Shown: piece by piece, positions 52,047 through 62,365 of the stretch | Position numbering within the stretch: the stretch's first letter is position 1 | How the letters are laid out: each line of letters begins with the position of its first letter | Source: Propionispora hippei DSM 15287 | GTDB taxonomy: Bacteria > Bacillota > Negativicutes > Propionisporales > Propionisporaceae | Length of the DNA stretch: 64,000 bases | Assembly: GCF_900141835.1 (NCBI RefSeq) | Contig: NZ_FQZD01000021.1 | Location: forward strand, 1-64,000 | Direction: 5' to 3' | The notes under the pieces: model-generated | Database searches by the model: none | Told to the model about the DNA's origin: nothing | What the model saw: the letters and a program-made list of their open reading frames with translations, nothing else | Translations under genes and position numbers: made by a program

Positions 52047-52086
52047 AGGGGCCTGTTGCCACTGTGGATGGCGACAGGCCCCTTGT
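52047..52086. terminator. Terminator between convergent genes
   Basis: AAGGGGCCTGT and ACAGGCCCCTT with inner GCC/GGC; usable by the MCP gene and by the convergent XRE gene. Confidence 0.8.
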
Positions 52087-52104
52087 TGATTCAAGGGAAA
52101 GAAT

Positions 52105-52488
52105 TTACTTGACCACACCGTATCTGGTGAGCATAAAGGCAATAAAGTCCTGGAGCGTGTGCCTGGCTTCCGCCGGCAGGGCCGCAAGCTGTTCCGGCCG
52201 GATTAAGACTGAATCAAGGCGATAAGGGACGGCGGCTTCGGCAATCTTCGACTGACCGGTACCGGGCTGACTAAAAAGACTGTCGGCAGCGGACAGCGGA
52301 AGCTTGTAAAAGTGCAGCAGCGAGCGGAGTACTTTCACAGTTATATTGGTGCGCGCCCCGCTCTCGATCATGCTTAAATAAGAAGCGGACAGGCGGATGG
52401 CGTAGGTTTTTTCAATTTGTTTGGCAGCCTCTTCCTGGCTTAGCAGCTTCTTTTCCCGGGCCTCTTTTATAATTTCACCAAATTGCAT
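52105..52488 (-). CDS. XRE-family HTH transcriptional regulator
   Basis: 127 residues. N-terminal HTH_3 (IKEAREKKLLSQEEAAKQIE, ASYLSMIESGARTNITVK) and a short C-terminal part of about 45 residues, perhaps for dimerisation. No strong ribosome site upstream. Target unknown. Divergent from the small gene at 52660. Confidence 0.85.
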   Translation of the reverse strand: MQFGEIIKEAREKKLLSQEEAAKQIEKTYAIRLSASYLSMIESGARTNITVKVLRSLLHFYKLPLSAADSLFSQPGTGQSKIAEAAVPYRLDSVLIRPEQLAALPAEARHTLQDFIAFMLTRYGVVK

Positions 52489-52659
52489 AGTATCATATCA
52501 CCCAATAACAGAACTTATACATTATAGGGGAACAAGCCTGTTAACCAATAGTAAAATTAAGTTAACTGTCAGTTATTGCTATTATGCCTGTTTCTTGTTA
52601 AAATAAAAGAAAATACCGTGATGAGGGTATTTTCTTTTAAAATGGAGGGATTGGTCGTT

Positions 52660-52905
52660 ATGCTGAGCATTAAGGAACAAATGCTTGCTACTATGCAGAA
52701 TATCCGGCAGGCAGAAGCCGCCATGCACCAATTGTATAACATTGGCGGTGACAAGAAGGTCCGCGAGGGATTTACGTCTGAAGAATGGAATGTGTTTGTC
52801 GATTGTTTACAGGAAGTACTCCAACTGGAATATTCGTTGGTAAAACTGAAAAACAGAGTATCGGAGCACTACCGGATAGAATACAAAAAGAGGCAGGACT
52901 GGTGA
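52660..52905 (+). CDS. Small hypothetical protein, 81 residues
   Basis: MLSIKEQMLATMQNIRQAEA is followed by a helical body (EEWNVFVDCLQEVLQLEYSL) and a Lys/Arg-rich end. It looks all-helical and soluble. ATG 52660 lies 10 bp after GGAGGG; ATG 52642 is possible. No family recognised. It is divergent from the XRE regulator, which may control it. Confidence 0.6.
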   Translation: MLSIKEQMLATMQNIRQAEAAMHQLYNIGGDKKVREGFTSEEWNVFVDCLQEVLQLEYSLVKLKNRVSEHYRIEYKKRQDW

Positions 52906-52949
52906 TAAAAATTCACCGGCCTGTCTCTTTTGGCACATTGCTTGTCAAG

Positions 52950-53417
52950 TTATTTTATAAGTCCCACATAGACATCCACATCAATATTGTCAATTGAAAA
53001 TTTAACCATAATGACATTGGGCACCGATAGCATGACATGACCGCCTTCACCAATCATCATGGTCGGCGGTGAAATGTCCAGGCCGCCGATGCCTGCCTCG
53101 GCAAAGTTAGTACAGGAGTTGGCGCAAACCATATTGCCCATTTCCGAAATGGCGCTTTGGGCTAGCGGGTCCAGTTCGGCCACCGGCATGCCCATCATCA
53201 TCTTGGAAGCAAATTGTTTAGCGGCTTCCAGCGTCATACCGATTAACACGGTGCCTTTCAACGGGCCGACGATGCTGATGGTTAGCAGCAGTCCCGGATT
53301 GGTAAGGGTGGAGCCGATAAGGGAAAGTCCTTTTTTCTCGATGTTTTGCTGAAAGCCAATTTGCGGCAGAATGTTGGCAAAGGCCTGCAAAACCGGATTA
53401 ATGAGCTTTACATCCAT
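52950..53417 (-). CDS. CheX-type chemotaxis phosphatase
   Basis: 155 residues, one CheX domain. The catalytic ExxN is seen in AISEMGNMVCANSC, with GMTLEAAKQFASKMMM before it. CheX proteins dephosphorylate receiver domains. Its start overlaps the end of the REC-CheX gene by 10 bp, so the two proteins are made together. Confidence 0.88.
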   Translation of the reverse strand: MDVKLINPVLQAFANILPQIGFQQNIEKKGLSLIGSTLTNPGLLLTISIVGPLKGTVLIGMTLEAAKQFASKMMMGMPVAELDPLAQSAISEMGNMVCANSCTNFAEAGIGGLDISPPTMMIGEGGHVMLSVPNVIMVKFSIDNIDVDVYVGLIK

Positions 53418-54268
53418 AAGACCGATCCTTTCTTAAAGCCAACACTCAGATAGATGCGGCCAAAGTCGGTATCAATATAGCAACCGGTCAGTTTTACCGT
53501 GGGGCTGACAATTTCGGTTGGCTTGCCGTGGAATACACTGGGCGGCGCTACCCGAAGACCCAGGGCTTTTTCCTTTTTATTGAGCATTGAGCAGGCGATA
53601 CCTGCTACGACATTGGCGAACTCGGCCGCCATGGCCACTACTTCGTCGCGGTTTTTGACTTCACGTCGCAGAATTTTCTCCGCCATTTTTTCGGCCACAT
53701 CCACTGGCATATCCATCACTGTAGTGCCGGAATAGCGGCCGATAATGCCGATAACAACCGTGATTCCCTGTGAAATATAAGTTTCGTTGGGAATGTCTTC
53801 CGTATAGGATGCCGTGGTTTTCGTCATGCGGGTGACGCTTTGCGACAGAGCTTCTTTAAAGGTATCCAATCCTGTAGTCTGTAAGGTGTTAAACAAGCTG
53901 TCAGGGGCCATAACATTGGAAATAACCCGGTTCAGGTTTTCGCTGTCAATTGGCTTTTGCAGATAGCCGACCACGCCGGCCCGGCGGGCTTCGGCTTCGG
54001 TTTCCTCATCCTTCATGGAACTGACCAGAATGATTTTGGCTTTGGGATCATGCAGGCGTAAGGCTTTGCTGCATTCAAAGCCGTCGGCGCCAGGCATGGC
54101 AATATCCATGGTGACAATATCCGGCTTGCACTCTGTGTAGACTTCAAGCAGGGAGTCGAAGCCGTCCGCTTCGCCGACGATCTCATAGCCCTCTTCCTGC
54201 AGTGCATCGGCCAGCAGTGTGCGGGAGAAGGGGGAATCGTCTACAATCATGATTCGTATTGCGCTCAT
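53408..54268 (-). CDS. Response regulator with REC + CheX domains
   Basis: 286 residues. CheY-like receiver (Asp55 in IVTMDIAMPGADG, Lys in GYLQKPI) joined by a ~30-residue linker to a CheX domain with the ExxN site in AAEFANVVAG. A receiver carrying its own phosphatase domain may shorten its own signal or act on other receivers. It pairs with a free CheX. Confidence 0.88.
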   Translation of the reverse strand: MSAIRIMIVDDSPFSRTLLADALQEEGYEIVGEADGFDSLLEVYTECKPDIVTMDIAMPGADGFECSKALRLHDPKAKIILVSSMKDEETEAEARRAGVVGYLQKPIDSENLNRVISNVMAPDSLFNTLQTTGLDTFKEALSQSVTRMTKTTASYTEDIPNETYISQGITVVIGIIGRYSGTTVMDMPVDVAEKMAEKILRREVKNRDEVVAMAAEFANVVAGIACSMLNKKEKALGLRVAPPSVFHGKPTEIVSPTVKLTGCYIDTDFGRIYLSVGFKKGSVLWM

Positions 54269-54507
54269 TATACAGCCTCCGTCTAGTTGGTTTGGATAAA
54301 GCTTGCGGGATAAAATAGTTGAATCTAGAATAAAACATAATATTCTTCATCGTCCCGCAAAATCCTGTTCCAACTATGACAGTCTCTGGCGGTTTTGCAA
54401 TTAATTTCCCGAATTTTGTCTTGATTTGGCTGGTGATCTATAACCCTTGATTGATCCTGTAGGCGTAGCGTTTACAGACCGCTAGGCTGACAAGGAGAGA
54501 AGGAACA

Positions 54508-54537
54508 AAAAAACTGCCGTTGCCGGCAGTTTTTTTC
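54508..54537. terminator. Bidirectional terminator
   Basis: AACTGCCG-TTG-CCGGCAGTT flanked by A-rich and T-rich runs, directly after the outer-membrane protein gene on the minus strand. Confidence 0.9.
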
Positions 54538-54548
54538 ATTGAGTAATT

Positions 54549-55085
54549 TTAGAAGGTATAGTTGGCGCCAAAGCCTACTCCGTCGAGAGTGGAGGCATGG
54601 TCTTCCTTATAGGATTTGTAGCCCAGGGTCAAAGAGGTTTGCTTATCAAGCTTATAGTTGACGCCTGTCTGCCATTCGGTGGCAATGCTGCTGTTGGTTA
54701 CCGATACGTAGCCGTCCAGCTTGGGAGCCAGGGCCATGTTGGCGCCGACACCGTAGAACATTTTGTCCGGACCGTCTTCATAGCTGCGGTTGCCGGCAAT
54801 CAGGCGGACGTTGGGGTCCAGCTTATACTGGGCGTACACGTCGGTGGCTTTTACGCCATTGTACGGAAAGGCGCTGTTGTTTTCAATGCCTAAGATGAAC
54901 TTTTGCGATACGGCGCTTTCCAGATAGAAGCTGTCGTCTTTGACGTCATGAGTGTTGGAGCTTAGGTTGTAATGGGTATACCCTACGGTGGTCTGACCTT
55001 CTTGTATATCGGAAATCGGCGCCGCCATGGCCGTGCCGGCTACCAGCATGGTTCCGGCAAGCACGGTTAAAATTTTCTTTTTCAT
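54549..55085 (-). CDS. Small outer-membrane beta-barrel protein
   Basis: 178 residues; start ATG 55085 behind AAGGAGGAG. Cleavable signal peptide KKKILTVLAGTMLVAGTAMA, then alternating strands (TTVGYTHYNLSS, FYLESAVSQKFILGIE, TSLTLGYKSYKE) ending VGFGANYTF. A C-terminal Phe after alternating residues is the outer-membrane insertion signal, so the cell is diderm. Eight strands would fit its length. It may be a porin-like or structural protein. A Pho-box-like repeat lies 215 bp upstream. Confidence 0.85.
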   Translation of the reverse strand: MKKKILTVLAGTMLVAGTAMAAPISDIQEGQTTVGYTHYNLSSNTHDVKDDSFYLESAVSQKFILGIENNSAFPYNGVKATDVYAQYKLDPNVRLIAGNRSYEDGPDKMFYGVGANMALAPKLDGYVSVTNSSIATEWQTGVNYKLDKQTSLTLGYKSYKEDHASTLDGVGFGANYTF

Positions 55086-55107
55086 AGTAAACTCCTCCTT
55101 AATCTTG

Positions 55108-55196
55108 GAAATTACTGATGGAATGAGCCTGTTGTCCTGGCGGAAAAAATCTGTCAGGATGCGCAGAGCCAATCAAATCAGTGGTTCCTTTAGCTA
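55108..55196 (-). repeat. Shortened type-B repeat in the outer-membrane protein leader
   Basis: On the minus strand: AGGAACCACTGATTTGATTGG, CATCCTGACAGATTTTTTCC and CAGGCTCATTCCATCAG, in the order seen at 62950-63111 but with the middle of the core missing. An ATTGCCGGC/GCCGGCAAT hairpin lies directly beside it (about 55196-55215). Confidence 0.6.
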
Positions 55197-55299
55197 TTGC
55201 CGGCAAAGCCGGCAATCTATGGAAACGGCGGGACGGTGTCCCTGCTTAGCTTAGCGGAAAAGCCGTCCGCCGGTTGATGTATTTAGAATATCATGGAAA

Positions 55300-55330
55300 T
55301 ATGACAAAACTATGACAAAACTATGACAAG
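55300..55330 (-). promoter_or_regulatory. Three tandem 11-bp repeats resembling a Pho box
   Basis: TATGACAA occurs at 55300, 55311 and 55322, exactly 11 bp apart. On the minus strand this reads TTGTCATA three times, very close to the CTGTCAT half-sites of PhoB boxes. A -10-like TATTCT follows on the minus strand near 55286-55291, at the distance expected of a PhoB-activated promoter for the outer-membrane protein. Confidence 0.65.
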
Positions 55331-55424
55331 TGACAGCCCGTATTTTGTTCACTAAAAATAGGATAAGGTTGCAAAGATTTTCCGCCCTGCCAGGCAGCGC
55401 ATGAAGCGAAGGGAAGCGGATATA

Positions 55425-55561
55425 CTAGTGCTGGGCCAGCTTTGAAACGGAAATAGGATGGCTAGGCAAAATTTTGCCAGCCAAGACGCAGGGGCGGCAA
55501 CGCCGGAGGGCAACATTTTGACCGTCAGCAATTGCTGCTATCAAGGGTGGTCCAGCACTAG
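55425..55561. repeat. Intergenic inverted repeat, core type A-related, TIR version 2
   Basis: TAGTGCTGGGCCAGCTTTGAAA and TCAAGGGTGGTCCAGCACTA, inverted. The interior TTGCCAGCCAAGACGCAGGGG and TTTGACCGTCAGCAATTGCT parallels the 405-565 copy. It ends 16 bp before the start codon of the SpoIID-like gene. Confidence 0.75.
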
Positions 55562-55576
55562 CAATGAGGTGGAAAC

Positions 55577-56608
55577 ATGAGAAACAACCAAGCATTTTAC
55601 ACAGCCCTTCTGGCCGTAGTTATTGTCACGGCAGCCACCGCTTTTTTCTTGCGGCCGCCGGCTGCCAAGCCGCTGGAACAGCAGCCTTCGGCGCCGACGG
55701 AGCATGAATTTGCCCCGCTGCAGCGGGACCCGCTGACGGTGACCCTGGTGCCGGGGGCAGCCCATTTTAATGTACAAAAATATCAGCGCGAGCCGGTTGT
55801 GCGGGTTTGGATGGCCGATAAGCAAACGATTGAAACCATGCCGCTGGAAACCTATCTGGAGGGTGTGATCGCCAAAGAGATGGAACCTAGCTGGCCGTTG
55901 GAGGCCCTGATGGCCCAGGCGATTACCTCCCGCACATTGACAGTCAACGCAATAGAGGCCGGGACCATCAAAAAACTGCACAACGCCGATGTCAGTACGG
56001 CGAAGGAAGAACTGCAAGCATACTCCCGGGAGCGGGTGAATGATACCGTGCGGGAAGCGGTGCGCCTGACTCGCGGCCAGGTGCTGATGTATGGCGACAG
56101 TCTGGTATACGCCATCTACAGTGCCTGCAACGGACAGATTGCCGCAACTAAGGAGGAAAGCTTCCCGCTGGAAATTCCGGTGCCGACGCCTTACTTTCAA
56201 CCTGTCCGGGACAATTGCTTCTGGAACGCACCGCCTGAACAGCAGGTATGGACGGTGAAAATCCCGGCTGTCGAGGTAGCCAGGATTTTGGGCTATCAGG
56301 GCAATCCGGCGGATATTAAAATATTGGAACGGGGTCCCTCCGGCCGTATCCTATATATCGGGGCCGGCAATGTTAAAATGTACGGAGCGGATTTTCGCAA
56401 ACAAGTCGGGTATGACCGTCTGAAATCGACGTTAATTACGGACATGACGTATGACGGGAAGAATTTTGTGTTTCAGGGGAACGGTTGGGGTAACGGCGTT
56501 GGTCTGTGCCAGTGGGGGGCCTATACCTATGTCCAGCAGGGCTGGAAGGCCGCCGATATTCTTAAATATTATTACGTAGGCGCCCATATTGAGACCTTGT
56601 GGCATTAG
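55577..56608 (+). CDS. SpoIID/LytB-domain protein
   Basis: 343 residues; start ATG behind GAGGTGG. One N-terminal membrane anchor (about 7-26) and a SpoIID domain (about 70-335). Typical words are METYLEGVIAKEMEPSWPLE, ALMAQAITSRTLTVN, and the end GNGWGNGVGLCQWGAYTYVQ. SpoIID removes stem-peptide-free glycan during forespore engulfment; related proteins act outside sporulation. With no SpoIIQ-type neighbour, the exact role is open. Confidence 0.92.
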   Translation: MRNNQAFYTALLAVVIVTAATAFFLRPPAAKPLEQQPSAPTEHEFAPLQRDPLTVTLVPGAAHFNVQKYQREPVVRVWMADKQTIETMPLETYLEGVIAKEMEPSWPLEALMAQAITSRTLTVNAIEAGTIKKLHNADVSTAKEELQAYSRERVNDTVREAVRLTRGQVLMYGDSLVYAIYSACNGQIAATKEESFPLEIPVPTPYFQPVRDNCFWNAPPEQQVWTVKIPAVEVARILGYQGNPADIKILERGPSGRILYIGAGNVKMYGADFRKQVGYDRLKSTLITDMTYDGKNFVFQGNGWGNGVGLCQWGAYTYVQQGWKAADILKYYYVGAHIETLWH

Positions 56609-56778
56609 TGCCGTAGAACCCTTGACGGACGGAAGGCCGCTACCTGGCGGACCGGAATTCCGTTATTTTTTTTATAACAAAATTGGCAATTGCCATGGAT
56701 TACGCTATAATAGATTCATGTGTAAGCCGATGTAGGTTTGGTTCGGAAAATGCGGAGATTTGCAAAAAGAGGTAACTT

Positions 56779-57219
56779 ATGGCAGAACGGACAAAACAGG
56801 TAGTCATAACCGTCACAGGGTTGCAACGGGATGCCCAGGGGGAGGAAAACCGCATCGAACTTGTCAGCACCGGGGAGTATGTGCGAAAAAACGGTGTTGG
56901 TTATATCAAGTACCGGGAGACGGAGCTTTCCGGCCTGGAAGGAACGACTACGGTGATCAAGGTACGGGCCGACGAGGTGACATTGCTTCGTATGGGCAAG
57001 GTGGAGCAAAAACAGGTGTTTCGTCCGGGGCAAAAGACGCAGAGCCTTTACACCACGCCGTTCGGCAATCTCGACATGGCGGTCGTCACCGGCGTTCTAC
57101 ATATTTCGGAAACTGCCGGCGCCGGGGAGTTGCCGGCGATTTACATTGAATATGAACTGGAAATAGCAGGGGATTGGCAAAGCGCCAATACTTTGTCGAT
57201 TACCTTACGGGAGGATTAG
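56779..57219 (+). CDS. DUF1934 protein (YwiB-like)
   Basis: 146 residues, all-beta calycin-like barrel of the DUF1934 family (VVITVTGLQRDAQGEE, STGEYVRKNGVGYIKY, IYIEYELEIAGDWQSAN). Start behind AAGAGGTAA. It precedes argS by 6 bp, the same order as ywiB-argS in Bacillus, which supports the call. Function not established. Confidence 0.92.
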   Translation: MAERTKQVVITVTGLQRDAQGEENRIELVSTGEYVRKNGVGYIKYRETELSGLEGTTTVIKVRADEVTLLRMGKVEQKQVFRPGQKTQSLYTTPFGNLDMAVVTGVLHISETAGAGELPAIYIEYELEIAGDWQSANTLSITLRED

Positions 57220-57225
57220 GTTTAC

Positions 57226-58896
57226 ATGGATATGAAAATTGTACTGCAGGAGGCCATCAGGGAGGCTATTCACCAGGCCGTAAGCGAAGGCCTGTTTACC
57301 CTTGCTATGGAGGATTTGCCAGCCGTTGTGCTGACAGTGCCGCCACAGAAGGAGTTTGGCGATTATGCGACCAATTTTGCGATGCAGGCAGCCCGGGTGG
57401 CTAAAGCCAATCCGCGGAAAATTGCGGAGGCCATTGTGGCCCATTTACGGGGGACCTGGCTGGAACGGGCGGAGATTGCCGGGCCGGGCTTTATTAATTT
57501 TTATCTGAAAGCCGACTGGCTTTATGAGCTGCTGCAGGATATTTTACGGCAGGGCAGTGCCTACGGTAATACAACAGCCGGTCAGGGCCAAAAAGTCCAG
57601 GTGGAATTCGTCAGTGCCAATCCGACCGGTCCGCTCCATGTGGGCCATGGCCGGGGGGCGGCTGTCGGCAGTACGCTGGTCAACCTGCTGCGGGCCGCCG
57701 GTTATGAGGTGCAAAGCGAGTTTTATATTAACGATGCCGGTAATCAGATTGACAATTTGGCCGCTTCGGTCAATGCCCGCTATCTGGAACTGCTGGGGCA
57801 AACGGTGGCCTTCCCCGAGGACGGCTATCACGGCCATGATATCATCGACACAGCACAGCGGATTATTAATCACGAGGGTGACCGCTACCTGAATATGACT
57901 GAAGCGGAACGGCTGACTGTATTTAAGGAACTGGTCCTATCGGAAAAACTGGCAGCCTTGAAAGAAGACCTGGCTGCGTTTAATGTTACCTTTGATGTCT
58001 GGTTCAGTGAACGGACGCTGCATGAAGCCCGGTCCATTGACGAAGTATGCCGCATTTTTAAAGAAAAGGGGCATATGTATGAACAGGACGGTGCGCTTTG
58101 GCTGCGTTCTACGGCGGGTGGCGACGACAAGGACCGGGTGGTTATCCGGGACAACGGCGTGCCTACCTATCTGGCGGCTGATATCGCCTATCACCGTAAC
58201 AAGCTGGAGCGGGGCTTTGACAAGCTCATCAATATCTGGGGCGCCGACCATCACGGCTACATACCGCGGGTGCGGGCCGCTATCGCGGCCTTGGGTTATG
58301 ATCCGGACTGTCTGGAAGTGCTTATCCTTCAGATGGTCAGTTTGTATCAAAATGGCGAGTTGGTCAAGATGTCCAAGCGTACCGGTCAGGGGGTTACGTT
58401 GACTGAATTGATGGAAGAAGTCGGCCGGGATGCGGCGCGGTTTTTCTTCATTATGCGTTCCATCGACAGCCAGCTCGATTTTGACCTCGATTTGGCCAAA
58501 TCCCGTTCCAATGAAAATCCCGTCTACTATATTCAATATGCTCATGCCCGGATTTGCAGCATTTTCCGTCAGGTTCAGGAGGCCGGCATTTCCATCGGCG
58601 ATGTGACGGCCTGCCGGTTGGAACGGCTGGAGGAAGCCGCCGAAATTGATCTGATTAAGAAGCTGGGCGATTATCCGGAGGAAATTTCCAATGCCGCTAA
58701 GGAGCGGGCTGTTCACCGGGTTGCCCGCTATGTCCATGAACTGGCCGGACTGTTTCATACCTTTTATAATCAGTGCCGCATCATCGGGGTGGACCAGGAG
58801 CTGCAGCGCTCACGTATCGCGCTGGTTACGGCGGTGCAGCATACGCTTCGCCATGGGTTGGCTATTTTAGGCGTAGACGCTCCGGAAAAAATGTAA
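57226..58896 (+). CDS. argS: Arginyl-tRNA synthetase
   Basis: 556 residues. Arg-tRNA synthetase N-terminal domain (1-110), class I catalytic core with the HIGH-type motif in ANPTGPLHVGHGRGAAVG and the KMSKS-type loop LVKMSKRTGQGVTL, then the DALR anticodon-binding domain (about 440-556). Its ribosome site overlaps the end of the DUF1934 gene, so translation is linked. No T-box is seen. Confidence 0.96.
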   Translation: MDMKIVLQEAIREAIHQAVSEGLFTLAMEDLPAVVLTVPPQKEFGDYATNFAMQAARVAKANPRKIAEAIVAHLRGTWLERAEIAGPGFINFYLKADWLYELLQDILRQGSAYGNTTAGQGQKVQVEFVSANPTGPLHVGHGRGAAVGSTLVNLLRAAGYEVQSEFYINDAGNQIDNLAASVNARYLELLGQTVAFPEDGYHGHDIIDTAQRIINHEGDRYLNMTEAERLTVFKELVLSEKLAALKEDLAAFNVTFDVWFSERTLHEARSIDEVCRIFKEKGHMYEQDGALWLRSTAGGDDKDRVVIRDNGVPTYLAADIAYHRNKLERGFDKLINIWGADHHGYIPRVRAAIAALGYDPDCLEVLILQMVSLYQNGELVKMSKRTGQGVTLTELMEEVGRDAARFFFIMRSIDSQLDFDLDLAKSRSNENPVYYIQYAHARICSIFRQVQEAGISIGDVTACRLERLEEAAEIDLIKKLGDYPEEISNAAKERAVHRVARYVHELAGLFHTFYNQCRIIGVDQELQRSRIALVTAVQHTLRHGLAILGVDAPEKM

Positions 58897-59050
58897 AAAA
58901 AGAGGAATTTACTGTTTTTTGGTGAATTATAGCACGAAAAAAGAGGTGGAAAGGGTACTGCTACTTATCTCAGTTTCAATGGGATAATAGTATAGGAGAC
59001 CAGCTTGAACCTTTTGAAACATCATGAGATTTAGGCCGGAGGGAATAACT

Positions 59051-59404
59051 ATGACGAATCGCAATTCCGATATTGATATTGTATATGAAATTCTTCAACA
59101 GCAGCATCAGCCCATGTATTTTAAGGAGCTTATTACCAAATCACTGGAGGCGAAGGCGGGCGTGAACAAAGCATCGGCCCATGCCATCGCCGAGGTCCAT
59201 ACGCAAATTAACATGGATAGCCGGTTTGTCCATATGGGAAAAGGTATGTGGGGGCTGGCTGAATGGTCGCCGCGGGCGGTTTCCCGTGCGGCTGTGGCGG
59301 AGGAAGCCGAGACGGCGCCGGCGGTAAATAACCGGCGGGCCAAGCTATTTGAAGGGATTCAGCAGGAATATGCCGAACAATCTATCGAAAGCGACAAGGA
59401 ATGA
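59051..59404 (+). CDS. rpoE: RNA polymerase delta subunit
   Basis: 117 residues; start ATG 59051 behind GGAGGGAA. HARE-HTH domain in the first ~75 residues (DIDIVYEILQQQHQPMYFKE, RFVHMGKGMWGLAEW). The C-terminal tail is only about 40 residues and mildly acidic; the B. subtilis protein is 173 residues with a long Asp/Glu tail. The gene precedes pyrG as in Bacillus. A promoter for pyrG follows the stop directly. Confidence 0.88.
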   Translation: MTNRNSDIDIVYEILQQQHQPMYFKELITKSLEAKAGVNKASAHAIAEVHTQINMDSRFVHMGKGMWGLAEWSPRAVSRAAVAEEAETAPAVNNRRAKLFEGIQQEYAEQSIESDKE

Positions 59405-59405
59405 C

Positions 59406-59433
59406 TTGACACTGCTCACCAGGCAAGTATAAA
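59406..59433 (+). promoter_or_regulatory. Sigma-70-type promoter of pyrG
   Basis: TTGACA (59406-59411) and TATAAA (59428-59433), 16 bp apart. The -35 begins right after the rpoE stop codon. Confidence 0.75.
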
Positions 59434-59500
59434 ATTATCAGCGTGATTAAAATCAGCTTTGGCGAAATGGATAAGAAATAGGTACTTTAATGACAGCATT

Positions 59501-59530
59501 GCGTGTTTTTTAACACGCTCTTATTCATGT
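59501..59530 (+). terminator. Possible attenuator hairpin in the pyrG leader
   Basis: GCGTGTT-TTTT-AACACGC is followed by TCTTATTCAT, about 60 nt after the expected transcript start. In Bacillus, pyrG is controlled by CTP through a leader terminator; a similar layout is possible here, but the T run is weak. Confidence 0.4.
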
Positions 59531-59558
59531 TAAAAGCTAGGCATCGAGGGTATACTGA

Positions 59559-61196
<1,638 letters not shown>

Positions 61197-61202
61197 TGAA
61201 TA

Positions 61203-61233
61203 GAAACTGTCGGAGTACCGGCAGTTTCTTTTG
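61203..61233 (+). terminator. Rho-independent terminator
   Basis: GAAACTGTCGG and CCGGCAGTTTC with a 4-base loop; TTTTG follows. Confidence 0.88.
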
Positions 61234-61243
61234 TATACATACC

Positions 61244-61408
61244 AGGGCGTGTTTGCAAGCTAGCTGAAACGCTCTCTGGCGGCGCTTTTTGTGCCATACT
61301 TTACTAAAGTTTTTTGAAATAGGGGCCACTATTCCTGCAAAACTTCAGTTCGTCTGGCACAAAAATCACTCGTTATGAATCATTCCATTAGTTTGCAAAC
61401 ACGCCCTA
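61244..61408. repeat. Intergenic inverted repeat, core type B, TIR version 1
   Basis: AGGGCGTGTTTGCAAGCTA and TAGTTTGCAAACACGCCCT bound a 165-bp unit; the same ends as the feo-side copy at 15491. Core words TTTTTTGAAATAGGGGCCAC and TATTCCTGCAAAACTTC match the 38130 copy. It ends seven bases before the sppA ribosome site. Confidence 0.85.
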
Positions 61409-61426
61409 GTCAAAAGGAGGTAGACC

Positions 61427-62365
61427 ATGTATAAAAAGACGGTAGTTCTTGTGATTGTAGGCATTGTAGCCGTATCGCTGCTGGCCGCTGCGTTTGTATT
61501 CCCCAGGCTTACCAAATCGGCGGGACAGGAAAAACCTAAAATTGCTGTTATTTATGTAGATGGTGTCATTATGGGAGGCCGCGGTCAGGCGTCGCTGCTT
61601 TCCGATTATGGCGGTACCGACAATCTGATCAAGCAGTTGCATCAGGCCCGTGACGACAGCTCGGTCCGCGCCATTCTTCTGCGCATCAACAGTCCCGGCG
61701 GCAGCGCGCCGGCCTCGCAGGAAGTGGGCGAGGAAATCAAAAAAGTCCGGGCTGCCGGAAAAATCGTTGTAACCTCCATGGGCGATATGGCGGCCTCCGG
61801 CGGCTACTGGCTGGCGGCCTGCACCGACAAAATCTATGCCAATCCGGCGACGCTGACCGGCAGCATCGGTGTCTATATGCCCTATGCCAACTGGGAGGAA
61901 TTATATAAGAAAATCGGGATTCGTGAGGAGAAAATCAAGAGCGGACCCCATAAGGATATCCTGTCCCCGGACCGGCCGATGACGGAGGAAGAACGCGCTA
62001 TTGTGCAGACTATGGTGGACGATATGTATAACCAGTTTGTCACTATTGTGGCTGAGGGACGGAAAATGGACCCGGCCAAAGTCAGGCAGTTGGCTGACGG
62101 TCGCATTTACACGGGCAATCAGGCTAAAGCGCTGGGACTGGTGGATGAATTGGGCAACATGTACGATGCGCTGGAGGGAACGGCCCAACTGGCCGGCATC
62201 AAGGGTAAGCCGGAAATCAAGGAATATGGCAAAATGTCACCTTGGTCCATGCTGATGGGCGCCAGTGAAAGCGTGGATCTCAAGCAGCTTTTGTTCCATC
62301 AATTGAAAAATGATTTGCCGGTTGTGGCGCCGATGGCCTTACCGGAAAGATGGCAGGTGGAATAA
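61427..62365 (+). CDS. sppA: Signal peptide peptidase SppA (short, Gram-positive type)
   Basis: 312 residues; start behind AAAAGGAGGTAG. One N-terminal membrane helix (about 5-27), then a ClpP-like S49 protease domain. INSPGGSAPASQEV, Ser124 in MGDMAASGGYW and the Lys of KSGPHKDIL form the Ser-Lys pair. It degrades leftover signal peptides on the outer face of the inner membrane. The stop overlaps the next start by one base. Confidence 0.94.
   Translation: MYKKTVVLVIVGIVAVSLLAAAFVFPRLTKSAGQEKPKIAVIYVDGVIMGGRGQASLLSDYGGTDNLIKQLHQARDDSSVRAILLRINSPGGSAPASQEVGEEIKKVRAAGKIVVTSMGDMAASGGYWLAACTDKIYANPATLTGSIGVYMPYANWEELYKKIGIREEKIKSGPHKDILSPDRPMTEEERAIVQTMVDDMYNQFVTIVAEGRKMDPAKVRQLADGRIYTGNQAKALGLVDELGNMYDALEGTAQLAGIKGKPEIKEYGKMSPWSMLMGASESVDLKQLLFHQLKNDLPVVAPMALPERWQVE

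Noticed and set aside
57937..58758. 273-residue open frame opposite argS
   Set aside because: Antisense shadow; argS is unambiguous.
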